Assembly (NCBI GenBank): GCA_020431945.1
Contig: JAGQHH010000132.1
Span: forward strand, 1 to 17,321
Direction: 5' to 3'
DNA from: Cyanobacteria bacterium HKST-UBA02
GTDB lineage: Bacteria > Cyanobacteriota > Vampirovibrionia > Obscuribacterales > Obscuribacteraceae
DNA length: 17,321 bases
Part shown: one piece after another, positions 1 through 7,070 of the stretch
How positions within the stretch are numbered: the stretch's first letter is position 1
Layout: every line of letters begins with the position of its first letter
Made by a program: the position numbers and the translations under genes
Notes under the pieces: generated by a model
Told to the model about the DNA's origin: nothing
Seen by the model: only the letters and a program-made list of their open reading frames with translations
The model's database searches: none

Positions 1-341
1 ACTTCAAAGTATCCGACATTCTCGCGGAGAGCCCTGCAGACGGGGCTGTAGACTTCGTTTTCGGCCGCGGCGTCTTTCACGTCATGGAAGCGGCCCGGCG
101 AGTGGACTTCGCCAGGCGCGTGGCGGAGATGCTCGGACCGGGTGGCTACTGGCTCTGTATCGCCGGCAGCGCCGACGAGAAGCTCTCTCACGAAGTCGGA
201 CCCCCTCAGCTGAAAGCCGGCGAAGTGATCCTTGCCTGCGAAGAGACCTTCGAGATCCACAGGCTGGAGCGCGCTGCTTTCGTGCTCCCGGATGGATCGC
301 CGCGACTGGCATGGAAAGTGCTTTTCTGCAAAAGAGATTAG
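1..341 (+). CDS. Class I SAM-dependent methyltransferase, C-terminal part (5' end outside window)
   Basis: The reading frame is open from base 3, so the gene begins upstream of the window and only about 112 C-terminal residues are visible. The stretch DFVFGRGVFHVM followed by RVDFARRVAEMLGPGGYWL is the typical motif IV to motif VI part of a Rossmann-fold methyltransferase: an acidic strand end, then a helix, then the LxPGG turn. IAGSADE follows. This part of the fold lies beside the SAM pocket; the glycine-rich SAM-binding motif I is off the window. The closest flavour I recognise is the small-molecule (thiopurine or tellurite-like) methyltransferases, but the substrate cannot be told. An ATG at 84 is internal to the fold and is not a credible start. 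The stop is TAG at 339-341, immediately before the next gene on the same strand. Confidence 0.75.
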   Translation, partial: FKVSDILAESPADGAVDFVFGRGVFHVMEAARRVDFARRVAEMLGPGGYWLCIAGSADEKLSHEVGPPQLKAGEVILACEETFEIHRLERAAFVLPDGSPRLAWKVLFCKRD

Positions 342-345
342 CAGG

Positions 346-717
346 GTGCTGGTCCTTGAAGCCGGAGAAGGCAGCCTCACCATTGACGATGAAGATCCGG
401 GCTGGTGCGTCTGCTATCTCAAAGCTGACGGCAGAGAGCTCAATCTTGGCGCAGAATGCCTGAAATACTTAAAAGAGCACCTGGTCTCTGTCCTTCTCGA
501 CAACGGAGAGAATGCGCCGCACAGCCATGAAGGTCACCCCCTTGTATGGGGCGGTTCTCTCTCCCCACTCCGATTCTCGCTTTATATGGGAATCAGAGAA
601 AGGGACAGAATTCTCTTTGTTCGTGACGACGAGGCCGACTCAGGAGACGACAAATTCATCACTCGACTGAATTTGACACCAGAAGACATCGAGAGCTGGT
701 TGAAACAACTATCCTAG
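346..717 (+). CDS. Small protein of unknown function, about 123 aa
   Basis: I do not recognise this family. The protein is acidic and apparently soluble, with no signal peptide or membrane segment. It begins with a predicted beta strand (VLVLEAGEGSLTI) and contains a WCVCYLK strand, an amphipathic helix (LGAECLKYLKEHL) and a C-terminal helix (TPEDIESWLKQLS). The start is uncertain. I chose GTG at 346, five bases after the methyltransferase stop, because the protein-like sequence begins there. An in-frame ATG at 292 would overlap the methyltransferase by 50 bp and add a basic, non-globular-looking tail. No good Shine-Dalgarno is visible for either start, so translation may be coupled to the upstream gene. 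It probably shares a transcript with the methyltransferase. A stand-alone beta/alpha regulator or an immunity-type small protein are both possible, and neither is supported by a motif. Confidence 0.55.
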   Translation: MLVLEAGEGSLTIDDEDPGWCVCYLKADGRELNLGAECLKYLKEHLVSVLLDNGENAPHSHEGHPLVWGGSLSPLRFSLYMGIRERDRILFVRDDEADSGDDKFITRLNLTPEDIESWLKQLS

Positions 718-721
718 TTTG

Positions 722-738
722 TCGAAATGCTATTTCGA
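722..738. terminator. Weak hairpin between convergent genes
   Basis: TCGAAAT and ATTTCGA form a 7-bp stem with a 3-base loop (GCT). It lies just past the end of the upstream plus-strand gene and covers the last codon region of the minus-strand cysteine synthase. The stem is AT-rich and the following T-run is poor, so it could be a weak bidirectional terminator or chance. Confidence 0.25.
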
Positions 739-1704
739 GAGACGTCCGGCAAGCCACTCGTCATCATATATGGTGCTGACATAGCCGCGCCCGCCGTCGG
801 GCAGAATCGCCACCACATTCTTTCTATCGCCAGCGTCAAAACCCCGGCAGAAGGTCCGGGCTGCCGCCAGAATACATCCCGATGAGCTGCCGACGAACAT
901 CGCCTCTTTCCCAAACAGCTCTTTGGATGCGTCGATAGCTTCGGGGTCGGTGACCTGCACCACCACATCCACGAGGTCCACGGCGAAATTGCCCGGCACG
1001 AAGTCCTGACCGATGCCCTCGACAATATACGAGGCGCTGCTCGATTGCTTGCCTCTAACAAAATCAGCAAGGAGACTGCCTACAGGATCGGCGAGGACCA
1101 CTTGCAGGTCGGGGTTCTTCTCTTTCAGATATCGGCCTGCACCGGTGAGGGTGCCACCGGTGCCGACACCAGCCACCAGGGCATCCACTCGACCATCCAG
1201 TTGTTGCCAGATCTCCGGTCCGGTGCTTCGATAGTGAGCTTCGACATTGGCCTCATTGTAAAACTGATCCGCCAACCATGTCCCGGCTTCGGAAGCCCGT
1301 GCCCGAGCGAGGTTCATGAAATGCTCGGGATCGTCACTGGTCTTGCCCCCCGGCACCACCACGGTCTCCGCTCCCAGAGCCTGGAGAAGCCGCACTTTGT
1401 CTTTGCTTACTTTCTCGGACATATAAGTGACCAGCTTATAGCCTCGCATGGCTGCCACCAGTGCCAGGCCGATGCCGGTATTGCCCGCCGTTGCCTCGAC
1501 GATGGTGCCACCCGGCTCTAGGGCGCCCGACTCCTCGGCTTTCCGGATCATATAGAAAGCGATCCTGTCCTTTACCGAGCCGCCGGGATTCAAGAACTCG
1601 CACTTGCCATAGAGATCGTGAGGGAGGCCCCGGCCGAAACGGCTGAGCTTCACCATCGGTGTATTCCCCACCAGATCGGCTATGGACTCTGACACTCTGT
1701 TCAT
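730..1704 (-). CDS. Cysteine synthase / cystathionine beta-synthase-like PLP enzyme, 324 aa
   Basis: This is a fold-type II PLP enzyme of the O-acetylserine sulfhydrylase/CBS family, cytosolic, acting in cysteine or cystathionine synthesis. K45 in NPGGSVKDR is the Schiff-base lysine. ATAGNTGIGLAL (about 71-82) is the substrate-binding loop, GVGTGGTLTG the phosphate-binding loop, and GSSSG, near the C-terminus, places the serine at the pyridine nitrogen. The TAGNTG form (rather than TSGNTG) also occurs in MccA-type, O-acetylserine-dependent cystathionine beta-synthases, so the exact reaction is open. Length fits the catalytic core alone: no haem domain and no C-terminal CBS pair. The start is ATG 1704, which overlaps the upstream gene's stop as ATGA, so translation is probably coupled. 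A longer open frame reaches 1848, but it runs inside the upstream gene and is not family-like. The gene is last in a three-gene minus-strand operon. Confidence 0.9.
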   Translation of the reverse strand: MNRVSESIADLVGNTPMVKLSRFGRGLPHDLYGKCEFLNPGGSVKDRIAFYMIRKAEESGALEPGGTIVEATAGNTGIGLALVAAMRGYKLVTYMSEKVSKDKVRLLQALGAETVVVPGGKTSDDPEHFMNLARARASEAGTWLADQFYNEANVEAHYRSTGPEIWQQLDGRVDALVAGVGTGGTLTGAGRYLKEKNPDLQVVLADPVGSLLADFVRGKQSSSASYIVEGIGQDFVPGNFAVDLVDVVVQVTDPEAIDASKELFGKEAMFVGSSSGCILAAARTFCRGFDAGDRKNVVAILPDGGRGYVSTIYDDEWLAGRLSK

Positions 1705-3023
1705 AGATAACCGAATTTTCTGAGCTGTTCCGTAATCGCCGGCTTCTCTTTCTTTACCGATTCGGTCTCGAGCCGGGAGAGCTCCTGAAGCGCTTTCTCG
1801 CTCTTGCCGAGGAGCATGAGATCGCCTGTGTAACCAAGCAGATAACACTCCGGGTGATCGGGCTCGCTCTCGAATTGCTTGAGGGAGGCAGCCGCATGAC
1901 GCTCGATCTCACCGGGCATCTTCCTGGTGACATCGACCAGGGCTTCACCGTCGAAGCGCCAGATCTGGATCGGTCCGCCGCTTCCGGTCTTGAGAGCGGA
2001 GCCCTGCTTGCGCCAGAGGGCGTCCGCCAGACCTCCGTCCTGGGTAACGAACACCAGCTTGCCGTCCTTTCCCGATTCGGCAAGATGCGGGGCAAAGCTC
2101 CTCCAGCTTCTGGTGATACGCTTGAATACTCCCCACGGGTTCTCGTATACGATGATCTCGAAATATCTCTGGTCGCTGTTTCCGTCGCACTCTACCGGGA
2201 CACTGAGACGCGCCACTATTTGTTTGCGCGAGTCTCCGGTAAGCGACACTATGACCGGTCCGGAGAGCACCACTGATTGATCGGCGGCTGGCTTCTCGCC
2301 GTCTGGGAGAGGCAGATCTTTATCGAGAGATTCGGCGAACATGACATCGTCGCCCTTTTTTATGACGAGCTCGAAGCCCTTGCCACCATTATCGATACTG
2401 CCGGAAGAAGCGGTCCATGTGACCAGGGCATCCAGATCGCCCGAGGAGACCTGGCGTCTCGCCTTTATCTCCGGAGTCTCGATCCGAGAATCCGGTTCCG
2501 GTCTTTTGGCCTCGTCGCTGGCGAGTTTGTAGCGGCCGCTCTCGATCTCGAAATCAAAATTCTTGAACTCTTCCAGAGGCGAGACCAGATCCAGGGTGAC
2601 TGTGGGCGGCTGCTCTTTATTGGCGGTGAGGGTCGGTCCACTGAGACTGTTATAGCCTTTGAATTTCTGCTTGAGAAGCGGCTTTCCTCCACGCAAGACC
2701 GTGAGTTCGGCGGTTGACTGAGGAGGTGAGGGGAGACAGCCGTCCACGGCAAAGGCCGGCGTGACCAGCACCAGTTTCGCCACCACGTCATCGAGACTCG
2801 ATTCGAGCTCGGTGGTCACCCGGGGATTGATGAAACTATCCCCGCCCCGCTTATCGCAATGCCCGTAGCCACTCAGCGGCGGGCTCATCCAGTAGCCTCC
2901 GGCAGACTTCTGCTGGTCAGCGCTCTTCTCGCCGGCTGATACGTCCACCCCGAGCACCCCGGCAAGACTGCCGGCGAGAATCAGGGCGAAGCAGACGTTC
3001 AAAACTATCCGATTGCATGACAC
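1701..3023 (-). CDS. Secreted protein of unknown function, 440 aa
   Basis: A hydrophobic N-terminal segment (VLNVCFALILAGSLAGVLG) followed by a polar stretch looks like a signal peptide, with cleavage likely near VSA-GE. The mature protein is beta-rich and has no catalytic motif I can name. Toward the C-terminus, IQIWRFDGEALVDVT resembles a strand/turn element seen in beta-propeller (FG-GAP/VCBS-type) secreted proteins. The last 70 residues look helical, with a TPR-like piece (YLLGYTGDLMLLGKSEKALQEL). The start is GTG 3023, since no in-frame ATG gives an intact signal peptide; the Shine-Dalgarno is weak (CAGG). It lies 21 bp after the TPR-like membrane protein gene and overlaps the cysteine synthase gene by 4 bp, so it is the middle gene of the operon. 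Function is unknown; an extracytoplasmic role is likely. Confidence 0.75.
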   Translation of the reverse strand: MSCNRIVLNVCFALILAGSLAGVLGVDVSAGEKSADQQKSAGGYWMSPPLSGYGHCDKRGGDSFINPRVTTELESSLDDVVAKLVLVTPAFAVDGCLPSPPQSTAELTVLRGGKPLLKQKFKGYNSLSGPTLTANKEQPPTVTLDLVSPLEEFKNFDFEIESGRYKLASDEAKRPEPDSRIETPEIKARRQVSSGDLDALVTWTASSGSIDNGGKGFELVIKKGDDVMFAESLDKDLPLPDGEKPAADQSVVLSGPVIVSLTGDSRKQIVARLSVPVECDGNSDQRYFEIIVYENPWGVFKRITRSWRSFAPHLAESGKDGKLVFVTQDGGLADALWRKQGSALKTGSGGPIQIWRFDGEALVDVTRKMPGEIERHAAASLKQFESEPDHPECYLLGYTGDLMLLGKSEKALQELSRLETESVKKEKPAITEQLRKFGYL

Positions 3024-3044
3024 AGCCTGAGAGTTTAGCAGATT

Positions 3045-3848
3045 TCAGTTCCGCCAGGTAACCAGCACACCGCCCTGATCCACAGCAGAGGACCGGCGGA
3101 GATGGAGCACCGAGCCCAGCTCGGGATGGCGGCTGAGAATCTCCTCGTCGCTCAGTCCGTCGAGATCGAGAAAAACTTTGCCCAGGGGGGCGAGATTGCA
3201 GCTGAAACAAGGATCGCACTGAGCAGCGAGGATAGTACCGGCACGATCGAACATATGCCGGGCCCGAGGGAAATCTCCCTGATTCCTATAGAGAGAGCCC
3301 AGCACGCTCAGCCGGTAGACCTCGGCGCAGCGGGCATGACCATGGGCCGCCCGGGCATATTCGCGATCGATTGCCAGCATGGCTTTGTAATAAGACTCTG
3401 CCCTGGCGAACTTACCGGCTTTCTCCGCTCGCACTCCGGCGGATTGCAGAGAAGGTCTGACATGATCGGCAAAGGCGAGCATTCTGTCGGCGGAGAAAGC
3501 CCGACGCTCGAACCTGGCTATGGGCTTGTATAGCTTGTTGACGAACTGGCACTGACCGGCATAGAAATAGCAGGCGTTATAAGCAAGACAGTAGAGCATG
3601 GCAGGCAGAGGCATGAGGATCGCCAGCCGTCTGAGCCTGCGAGTCCAGAAGGGTGAAATCGCCCTTTCCCCGACATTAAAGCCGTTGGGCTTGATAAGGC
3701 CCAGGACCATCAAGCCTCCATAGCCCAGGACCAGGGCCCCGACAGTGACAGGCACGATCCGGACGCAGACATGATCCCGCAGGAGCCAGGCAAAAACAGC
3801 CACAGCACCCAGGAAGTAGAGAACATTGAAGATCTGCCTGATTCTCAT
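3045..3848 (-). CDS. Membrane protein with TPR-like C-terminal region, 267 aa
   Basis: Three hydrophobic segments are visible, at about residues 7-23, 31-52 and 75-98. A soluble region follows, with TPR-like helix pairs at about 138-210 (AGKFARAESYYKAMLAIDREYARA, then NQGDFPRARHMFDRAGTILAA, each given in part). A short cysteine cluster (CDPCFSC) sits near 211-217. I do not recognise a named family; such proteins often scaffold membrane complexes. The start is ATG 3848. An upstream in-frame ATG at 3893 lies inside the -10 box (TATGAT) of a strong promoter and so cannot be on that transcript. GGGGG about nine bases before ATG 3848 may serve as the ribosome site. It is the first gene of the operon that ends with the cysteine synthase. 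Confidence 0.7.
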   Translation of the reverse strand: MRIRQIFNVLYFLGAVAVFAWLLRDHVCVRIVPVTVGALVLGYGGLMVLGLIKPNGFNVGERAISPFWTRRLRRLAILMPLPAMLYCLAYNACYFYAGQCQFVNKLYKPIARFERRAFSADRMLAFADHVRPSLQSAGVRAEKAGKFARAESYYKAMLAIDREYARAAHGHARCAEVYRLSVLGSLYRNQGDFPRARHMFDRAGTILAAQCDPCFSCNLAPLGKVFLDLDGLSDEEILSRHPELGSVLHLRRSSAVDQGGVLVTWRN

Positions 3849-3888
3849 CGCTGAGCCCCCAGATTTCTTATAGATAAGTCCTATCTCG

Positions 3889-3916
3889 ATCATAGACCCC
3901 GGAGATCTGATGTCAA
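3889..3916 (-). promoter_or_regulatory. Sigma70-type promoter for the 3848-730 operon
   Basis: On the minus strand TTGACA (3916-3911) is followed by a 16-base spacer and TATGAT (3894-3889). This is a perfect -35 and a 5/6 -10. Transcription should start near 3882, leaving a leader of about 35 bases before ATG 3848. The box also settles the start of the downstream gene. Confidence 0.75.
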
Positions 3917-3927
3917 GCTCAACAGAA

Positions 3928-3954
3928 AAAGAGGACCGGAGACCGGTCCTCTTT
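3928..3954 (-). terminator. Intrinsic terminator downstream of the beta-helix gene
   Basis: A perfect 12-bp stem, AAAGAGGACCGG pairing with CCGGTCCTCTTT, closes a 3-base AGA loop. Read on the minus strand it is followed by further T residues, 20 bases past the stop at 3975. It separates the beta-helix gene from the promoter of the next operon. The A-rich left flank and a short T-run on the right mean it could also work on the plus strand, but no plus-strand gene ends here. Confidence 0.85.
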
Positions 3955-3974
3955 CCGTTTTCAGAGAAATCGTC

Positions 3975-5258
3975 TCAGGGTCCGCCCAGGGGAGGCAGAT
4001 GACCGACGGGCCCATATGCCGGGACGATGGCTGTGACATCGGAGATGCTTGAGCCTTTCCCGAGTGCCGGCGAGGCGGGGCTCAGGGCATAGCTCTGGGT
4101 GGTGAAGACCCGCGGTGATATCGTCGCCCCGGTAATCGGCGCCCAGAGCTGGCTTTCCTGGAGGAACTGGGGATCGACCAGGGAAGACGCCAGAGCGGTG
4201 GTGTTACCGGTTATATGGAACTGGACATTGTTGCCGCCCCGGATCACCTGGTTGGCAGGCACATGCACCTCTCCTCCGTAGACGATGGAGTCGCGTACAC
4301 GCAGAGTGCCTGAGCCGTTGGTGATGATGTTGTATTGGGTGAGATGATACTGGGAGGGCGGCGCATTGGTGAAATTGGGCTCGTACAGAGTGCAGTTGCG
4401 CACCACCGCCAGGGCATTGCTGTCCGTGGGCTCGAAGCTGAGATTGGCCGCGCTGGAGCCGAGGAAGAGGCTGTCGGTGATGGACCACCGGCCCTGTTTC
4501 GCCTCTACGCCCTTATTCAGATAAGAGCCGAAGACACAGTGCCGGGCATAGATGGTGTTCGTGGCGCTTTTGGTGCGGTTGCCATAGATGCCGACACCCC
4601 ACTCGCCCCACCAGCCATAGCCGTTATTACCGAAAGTGCAATTGTTGAAGACCGAGAGATTGTTCACACCTTCAACAGGCGTGTCCACAGCACAACGGGT
4701 CGACTCTCTGAAATCGCAATTGATGAAATGATTGTTCTGACCGCCGAAGACCAGGGAGCCTACGCGACCCTGCCCGTAAGGCGGATAGCCGGTGACACCC
4801 CCGAGCTCGACATTGCGCAGAGAGTTGTTATTGGTCTGAATCCTTACCAGCTCCGCTGCGAAATAGCTGATCTTGATACCGGAGCGCCGGCGCCCGATCA
4901 TATGGATATTGGAGCCTGCGAAAGTGACACCGGTTTGCGCCTGGGGCTGTCCCTGACCGGTGATGATCACCTGCCCGCTCCGCCCTTTTCCGCCGGCCTG
5001 TCTGATTACGATATTACTTCTGGGAATCGTGAAGGCACCACTATATGTAGTGCTGCTCTCGCCGCCATCGACCATGCGTTGATCGCCGCTTGCCACTTTG
5101 TCCCAGTCGATGCTGGTAAAAGACTTGAAAGCTTTTTTCCAGGAAGTCCCGTCCGAATCGTCGCCGCCTGGCGATACATAGAGATTGCGCGCCTCGGCTC
5201 CGTTCGCCACCGCAAGGGCAGACAACAGGGCACACAATATGATGAAAGAATGTCTCAT
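3975..5258 (-). CDS. Secreted right-handed parallel beta-helix protein, 427 aa
   Basis: A clear signal peptide (MRHSFIILCALLSALAVANG, cleavage probably AEA-RN) precedes RNLYVSPGGDDSDGTSWKKA. That is the usual N-terminal cap of pectin-lyase-fold proteins, which begin with YVSPxGxDxxxGTSW and proceed into coils. From about residue 75 to 360 there are repeated short strands with asparagine turns (NIVIRQAG, NIHMIGRRR, NNSLRNVELGG, NNHFINCDF, NNLSVFNNCTF, IYARHCVFG, WSITDSLFLG), as in PbH1 repeats. The C-terminus ends with a proline/glycine-rich tail. No polysaccharide-lyase catalytic triad can be assigned, so binding or adhesion is as likely as catalysis. The start is ATG 5258, with AGGAGA at good spacing. 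Transcription probably comes from the divergent array at 5394-5459, leaving a leader of about 120 bases. A terminator follows at 3928-3954, so it is probably monocistronic. Confidence 0.85.
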   Translation of the reverse strand: MRHSFIILCALLSALAVANGAEARNLYVSPGGDDSDGTSWKKAFKSFTSIDWDKVASGDQRMVDGGESSTTYSGAFTIPRSNIVIRQAGGKGRSGQVIITGQGQPQAQTGVTFAGSNIHMIGRRRSGIKISYFAAELVRIQTNNNSLRNVELGGVTGYPPYGQGRVGSLVFGGQNNHFINCDFRESTRCAVDTPVEGVNNLSVFNNCTFGNNGYGWWGEWGVGIYGNRTKSATNTIYARHCVFGSYLNKGVEAKQGRWSITDSLFLGSSAANLSFEPTDSNALAVVRNCTLYEPNFTNAPPSQYHLTQYNIITNGSGTLRVRDSIVYGGEVHVPANQVIRGGNNVQFHITGNTTALASSLVDPQFLQESQLWAPITGATISPRVFTTQSYALSPASPALGKGSSISDVTAIVPAYGPVGHLPPLGGP

Positions 5259-5288
5259 GCTTTGTCTCCTGAAGAGTCAATAGAAGCC

Positions 5289-5320
5289 GGTGGCATGGCA
5301 AGGCAAAGCCGCATGCCGCC
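5289..5320 (-). other. Possible leader hairpin of the beta-helix mRNA
   Basis: GGCATG and CATGCC (5292-5297 with 5312-5317) pair, and the outer bases add two more pairs across one mismatch in the minus-strand RNA. It would sit in the 5' leader about 30 bases before the start codon, upstream of the AGGAGA ribosome site. No T-run follows, so it is not a terminator. Confidence 0.3.
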
Positions 5321-5350
5321 AGATCAATCAAGTCCAGATCAATCAAGTCC
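5321..5350. repeat. Perfect tandem duplication of a 15-bp unit
   Basis: AGATCAATCAAGTCC occurs twice head to tail, at 5321-5335 and 5336-5350, with no mismatch. It lies in the predicted leader of the beta-helix gene, between its promoter and the hairpin. It may be a recent slippage duplication or a paired binding site. Confidence 0.9.
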
Positions 5351-5383
5351 GGCAGGTAAGTAGGTTTTTCAGTGCACGGCAAA

Positions 5384-5389
5384 ACTCTA
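5384..5389 (-). promoter_or_regulatory. Candidate -10 box for the beta-helix gene
   Basis: TAGAGT on the minus strand lies 9 bases after the TTCACG core of the last leftward repeat. It sits within AATTAGAGTT, which matches AATTAGACTT in the rightward arm at the same spacing. It fits the TAnnnT pattern but is weak alone, as expected for an activator-dependent promoter. Confidence 0.5.
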
Positions 5390-5393
5390 ATTG

Positions 5394-5459
5394 CTGAACG
5401 TGAACTATGCGTGAGCCGAACGTGAACCGAACGTGAATTCACGACAACTTCACGCAGAA
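5394..5459. promoter_or_regulatory. Divergent operator: six 11-bp repeats, OmpR/PhoB-type box
   Basis: Six abutting 11-bp units fill exactly 66 bp. On the minus strand, units at 5427-5437 and 5416-5426 are both TTCACGTTCGG, 5405-5415 is CTCACGCATAG, and 5394-5404 is TTCACGTTCAG. On the plus strand, 5438-5448 is TTCACGACAAC and 5449-5459 is TTCACGCAGAA. The two arms meet in the palindrome CGTGAATTCACG (5432-5443). Tandem repeats of 11 bp placed about one turn before a -10 are the known layout for OmpR/PhoB-family activators. The core resembles the GTTCACC direct repeat of the Streptomyces PhoP box. The target genes are the beta-helix gene (left) and the TadG/TadE-like pair (right). The regulator itself is not in the window. 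Confidence 0.75.
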
Positions 5460-5463
5460 TAAT

Positions 5464-5469
5464 TAGACT
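5464..5469 (+). promoter_or_regulatory. Candidate -10 box for the TadG/TadE-like pair
   Basis: TAGACT lies 9 bases after the TTCACG core of the last rightward repeat, mirroring TAGAGT of the left arm. Transcription would begin near 5476. This excludes the in-frame TTG at 5469 as a start and favours GTG 5496. Confidence 0.5.
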
Positions 5470-5495
5470 TGGGTATTCTCAGAGAAGGTAGAGAC

Positions 5496-7070
5496 GTGCG
5501 ACATCCGCAATACAGAAGACCTCAGGACGGAAGTTTCTACATCCTTTATATAGGGCTTGCCGCGATGCTGATCGTGGCCTGGAATATTTTCGCGGACCTG
5601 GGCATGACCGGCATAGTCTCCTACCGCCACAGGTGCGCGCTGGAAGCCGCATCTCTTGCCGCAGCGCGGGATCTCTCCACCATCGTCATCGAAGATCCGC
5701 GATGGGGCTATGTAGCTCTCACCGATCATCCGCCGGTGGGCGACGAGACCCTTGCCGAAGACGGTTATCCTCTGCCTGTCACCGGTATCAATACCATAAT
5801 GGCGACGGTGCGCCTGGAGCTTATAGTGGCACATGCGGTGGGCACCAATGAAGCACTTGATTGCGCCAGGTCCGATCTGGCCTCGGCACGCGCGGCCGCA
5901 CGCCGCCTCAATAGCGCTTTGAGAGGGTCTCTCGATTCATCGGGAAAGAACAAAATCGAGGCTCGCAATATCCATGGTAAAAAAGTCCAACCTCTGATAA
6001 GCGCCCGGCAAGTCTACCGCGAAAACGCCAGACAGATGCTTGACTGTCTGAGCTGGGACCTGGCGAGCCTGGGTGGGGAGCTCGGCTATATCGAGGACGA
6101 GGGCTCCACCAATACACCGGTGCCCCAGCCCGCCAACCTCGCCTCCATAGAGCGGTCCATGGAAGACAGAAAATTCTATCCGGCGTTCACCGAAGTCTCC
6201 GCTTTCGACGAGAGCTTCCGCTTCGCCGGTCTGGGGAAACAAGCGAGCCTGGTCGAGACGGCACTTTTCAGACCTTTCGATGCCGCCGCCGGTTGCTCGG
6301 TGGTGAAGTTGAAGGGGACCATCAAGAAAAGAGACGGTAAGAGAAATCTCGCTGCCGCCGCCTGCGCCCAGCCAGCCTATAACGAAGACCGGGTGCCGGC
6401 GGGCTATATGGTAGTCCGCTTTCCCGACGGAGTGCCGGCGACGGCTCGTACCCTGCGCAGTCTCCTGAGCGCCGATCAGCTCCGCAACAAGATCGCTCTT
6501 TTCAGCTCGCAAGGGGGAGACTATCCGGTCGATCCCCAGGCGCGCCTGGTAGCCGACCCCGATCTGCCCGAGGCATCGGTGAGACAGGCATTCACCCGGG
6601 CCTTCTTCGACTGGTTGCGCACCGCCCATGCCAGACCCCGTCTCGATTCGCTCTATGCGGCGCTGGATTACCAGTTCGACGGAACCGGCGGCAGCGAGCG
6701 CAGCCCCTCCGGAGCCTATCTTTTCACCGTCGATGAGCACGGCGCTGTGCGCATCAATACCCCGCAATCCTATCCCTTCAGCACTCAGACAGCCTACGAA
6801 AACCAGCTCTATACCGTGGCTTTTTCGGCTCTCAACTCTTTCGACCAGAACTGGACGATCAGAATCAGGGACCAGGTACACAGGCTGGGCAGGCAGGAAG
6901 GCGGCAAGCATGCCGGTCAGCCCATGCCTTCTCTGGATCCTGTGGACCCGTATCAAGATGAGAGCAAGAGACTGCTGGCGGTGGCAGGAGATCGCTATGA
7001 CCGCTCACGTCTGGCTCTCGAGCTGGAGATCTCCAATCCCACCGCGTTCAATCAGGAGGGCGGAATGTGA
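5496..7070 (+). CDS. TadG-like membrane-anchored protein, 524 aa
   Basis: Residues about 10-60 match the N-terminal signature of TadG/Flp-assembly pseudopilin-like proteins. There is a short charged N-terminus, then DGSFYILYIG with a single membrane helix (about 13-32), then DLGMTGIVSYRHRCALEAAS leading to LAAARDLS, the equivalent of the usual lavDxG...QnAADAAALAGA stretch. The long remainder is extracytoplasmic and shows no von Willebrand A motif or other domain I can name. The start is GTG 5496, with AGAAGG seven bases upstream and downstream of the predicted -10; the frame extends to TTG 5469 but that lies in the -10. It overlaps the next gene by four bases (GTGA) and is probably co-transcribed with it. 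No TadA ATPase, TadB/C, prepilin peptidase or secretin gene is in view, so any assembly machinery must be encoded elsewhere. Confidence 0.65.
   Translation: MRHPQYRRPQDGSFYILYIGLAAMLIVAWNIFADLGMTGIVSYRHRCALEAASLAAARDLSTIVIEDPRWGYVALTDHPPVGDETLAEDGYPLPVTGINTIMATVRLELIVAHAVGTNEALDCARSDLASARAAARRLNSALRGSLDSSGKNKIEARNIHGKKVQPLISARQVYRENARQMLDCLSWDLASLGGELGYIEDEGSTNTPVPQPANLASIERSMEDRKFYPAFTEVSAFDESFRFAGLGKQASLVETALFRPFDAAAGCSVVKLKGTIKKRDGKRNLAAAACAQPAYNEDRVPAGYMVVRFPDGVPATARTLRSLLSADQLRNKIALFSSQGGDYPVDPQARLVADPDLPEASVRQAFTRAFFDWLRTAHARPRLDSLYAALDYQFDGTGGSERSPSGAYLFTVDEHGAVRINTPQSYPFSTQTAYENQLYTVAFSALNSFDQNWTIRIRDQVHRLGRQEGGKHAGQPMPSLDPVDPYQDESKRLLAVAGDRYDRSRLALELEISNPTAFNQEGGM

Noticed and set aside
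3891..3893. Upstream ATG start for the TPR-like membrane protein
   Set aside because: This ATG is part of the TATGAT -10 box of the promoter, so it would not be transcribed from that promoter.
4335..5363. 342-residue plus-strand frame opposite the beta-helix gene
   Set aside because: The minus-strand frame has a signal peptide, ribosome site and beta-helix repeats. The antisense frame has no motif and would run across the divergent promoter leader.
5937..6956. 339-residue minus-strand frame opposite the TadG-like gene
   Set aside because: No recognisable fold, while the plus strand has a TadG signature, a ribosome site and coupling to the next gene.
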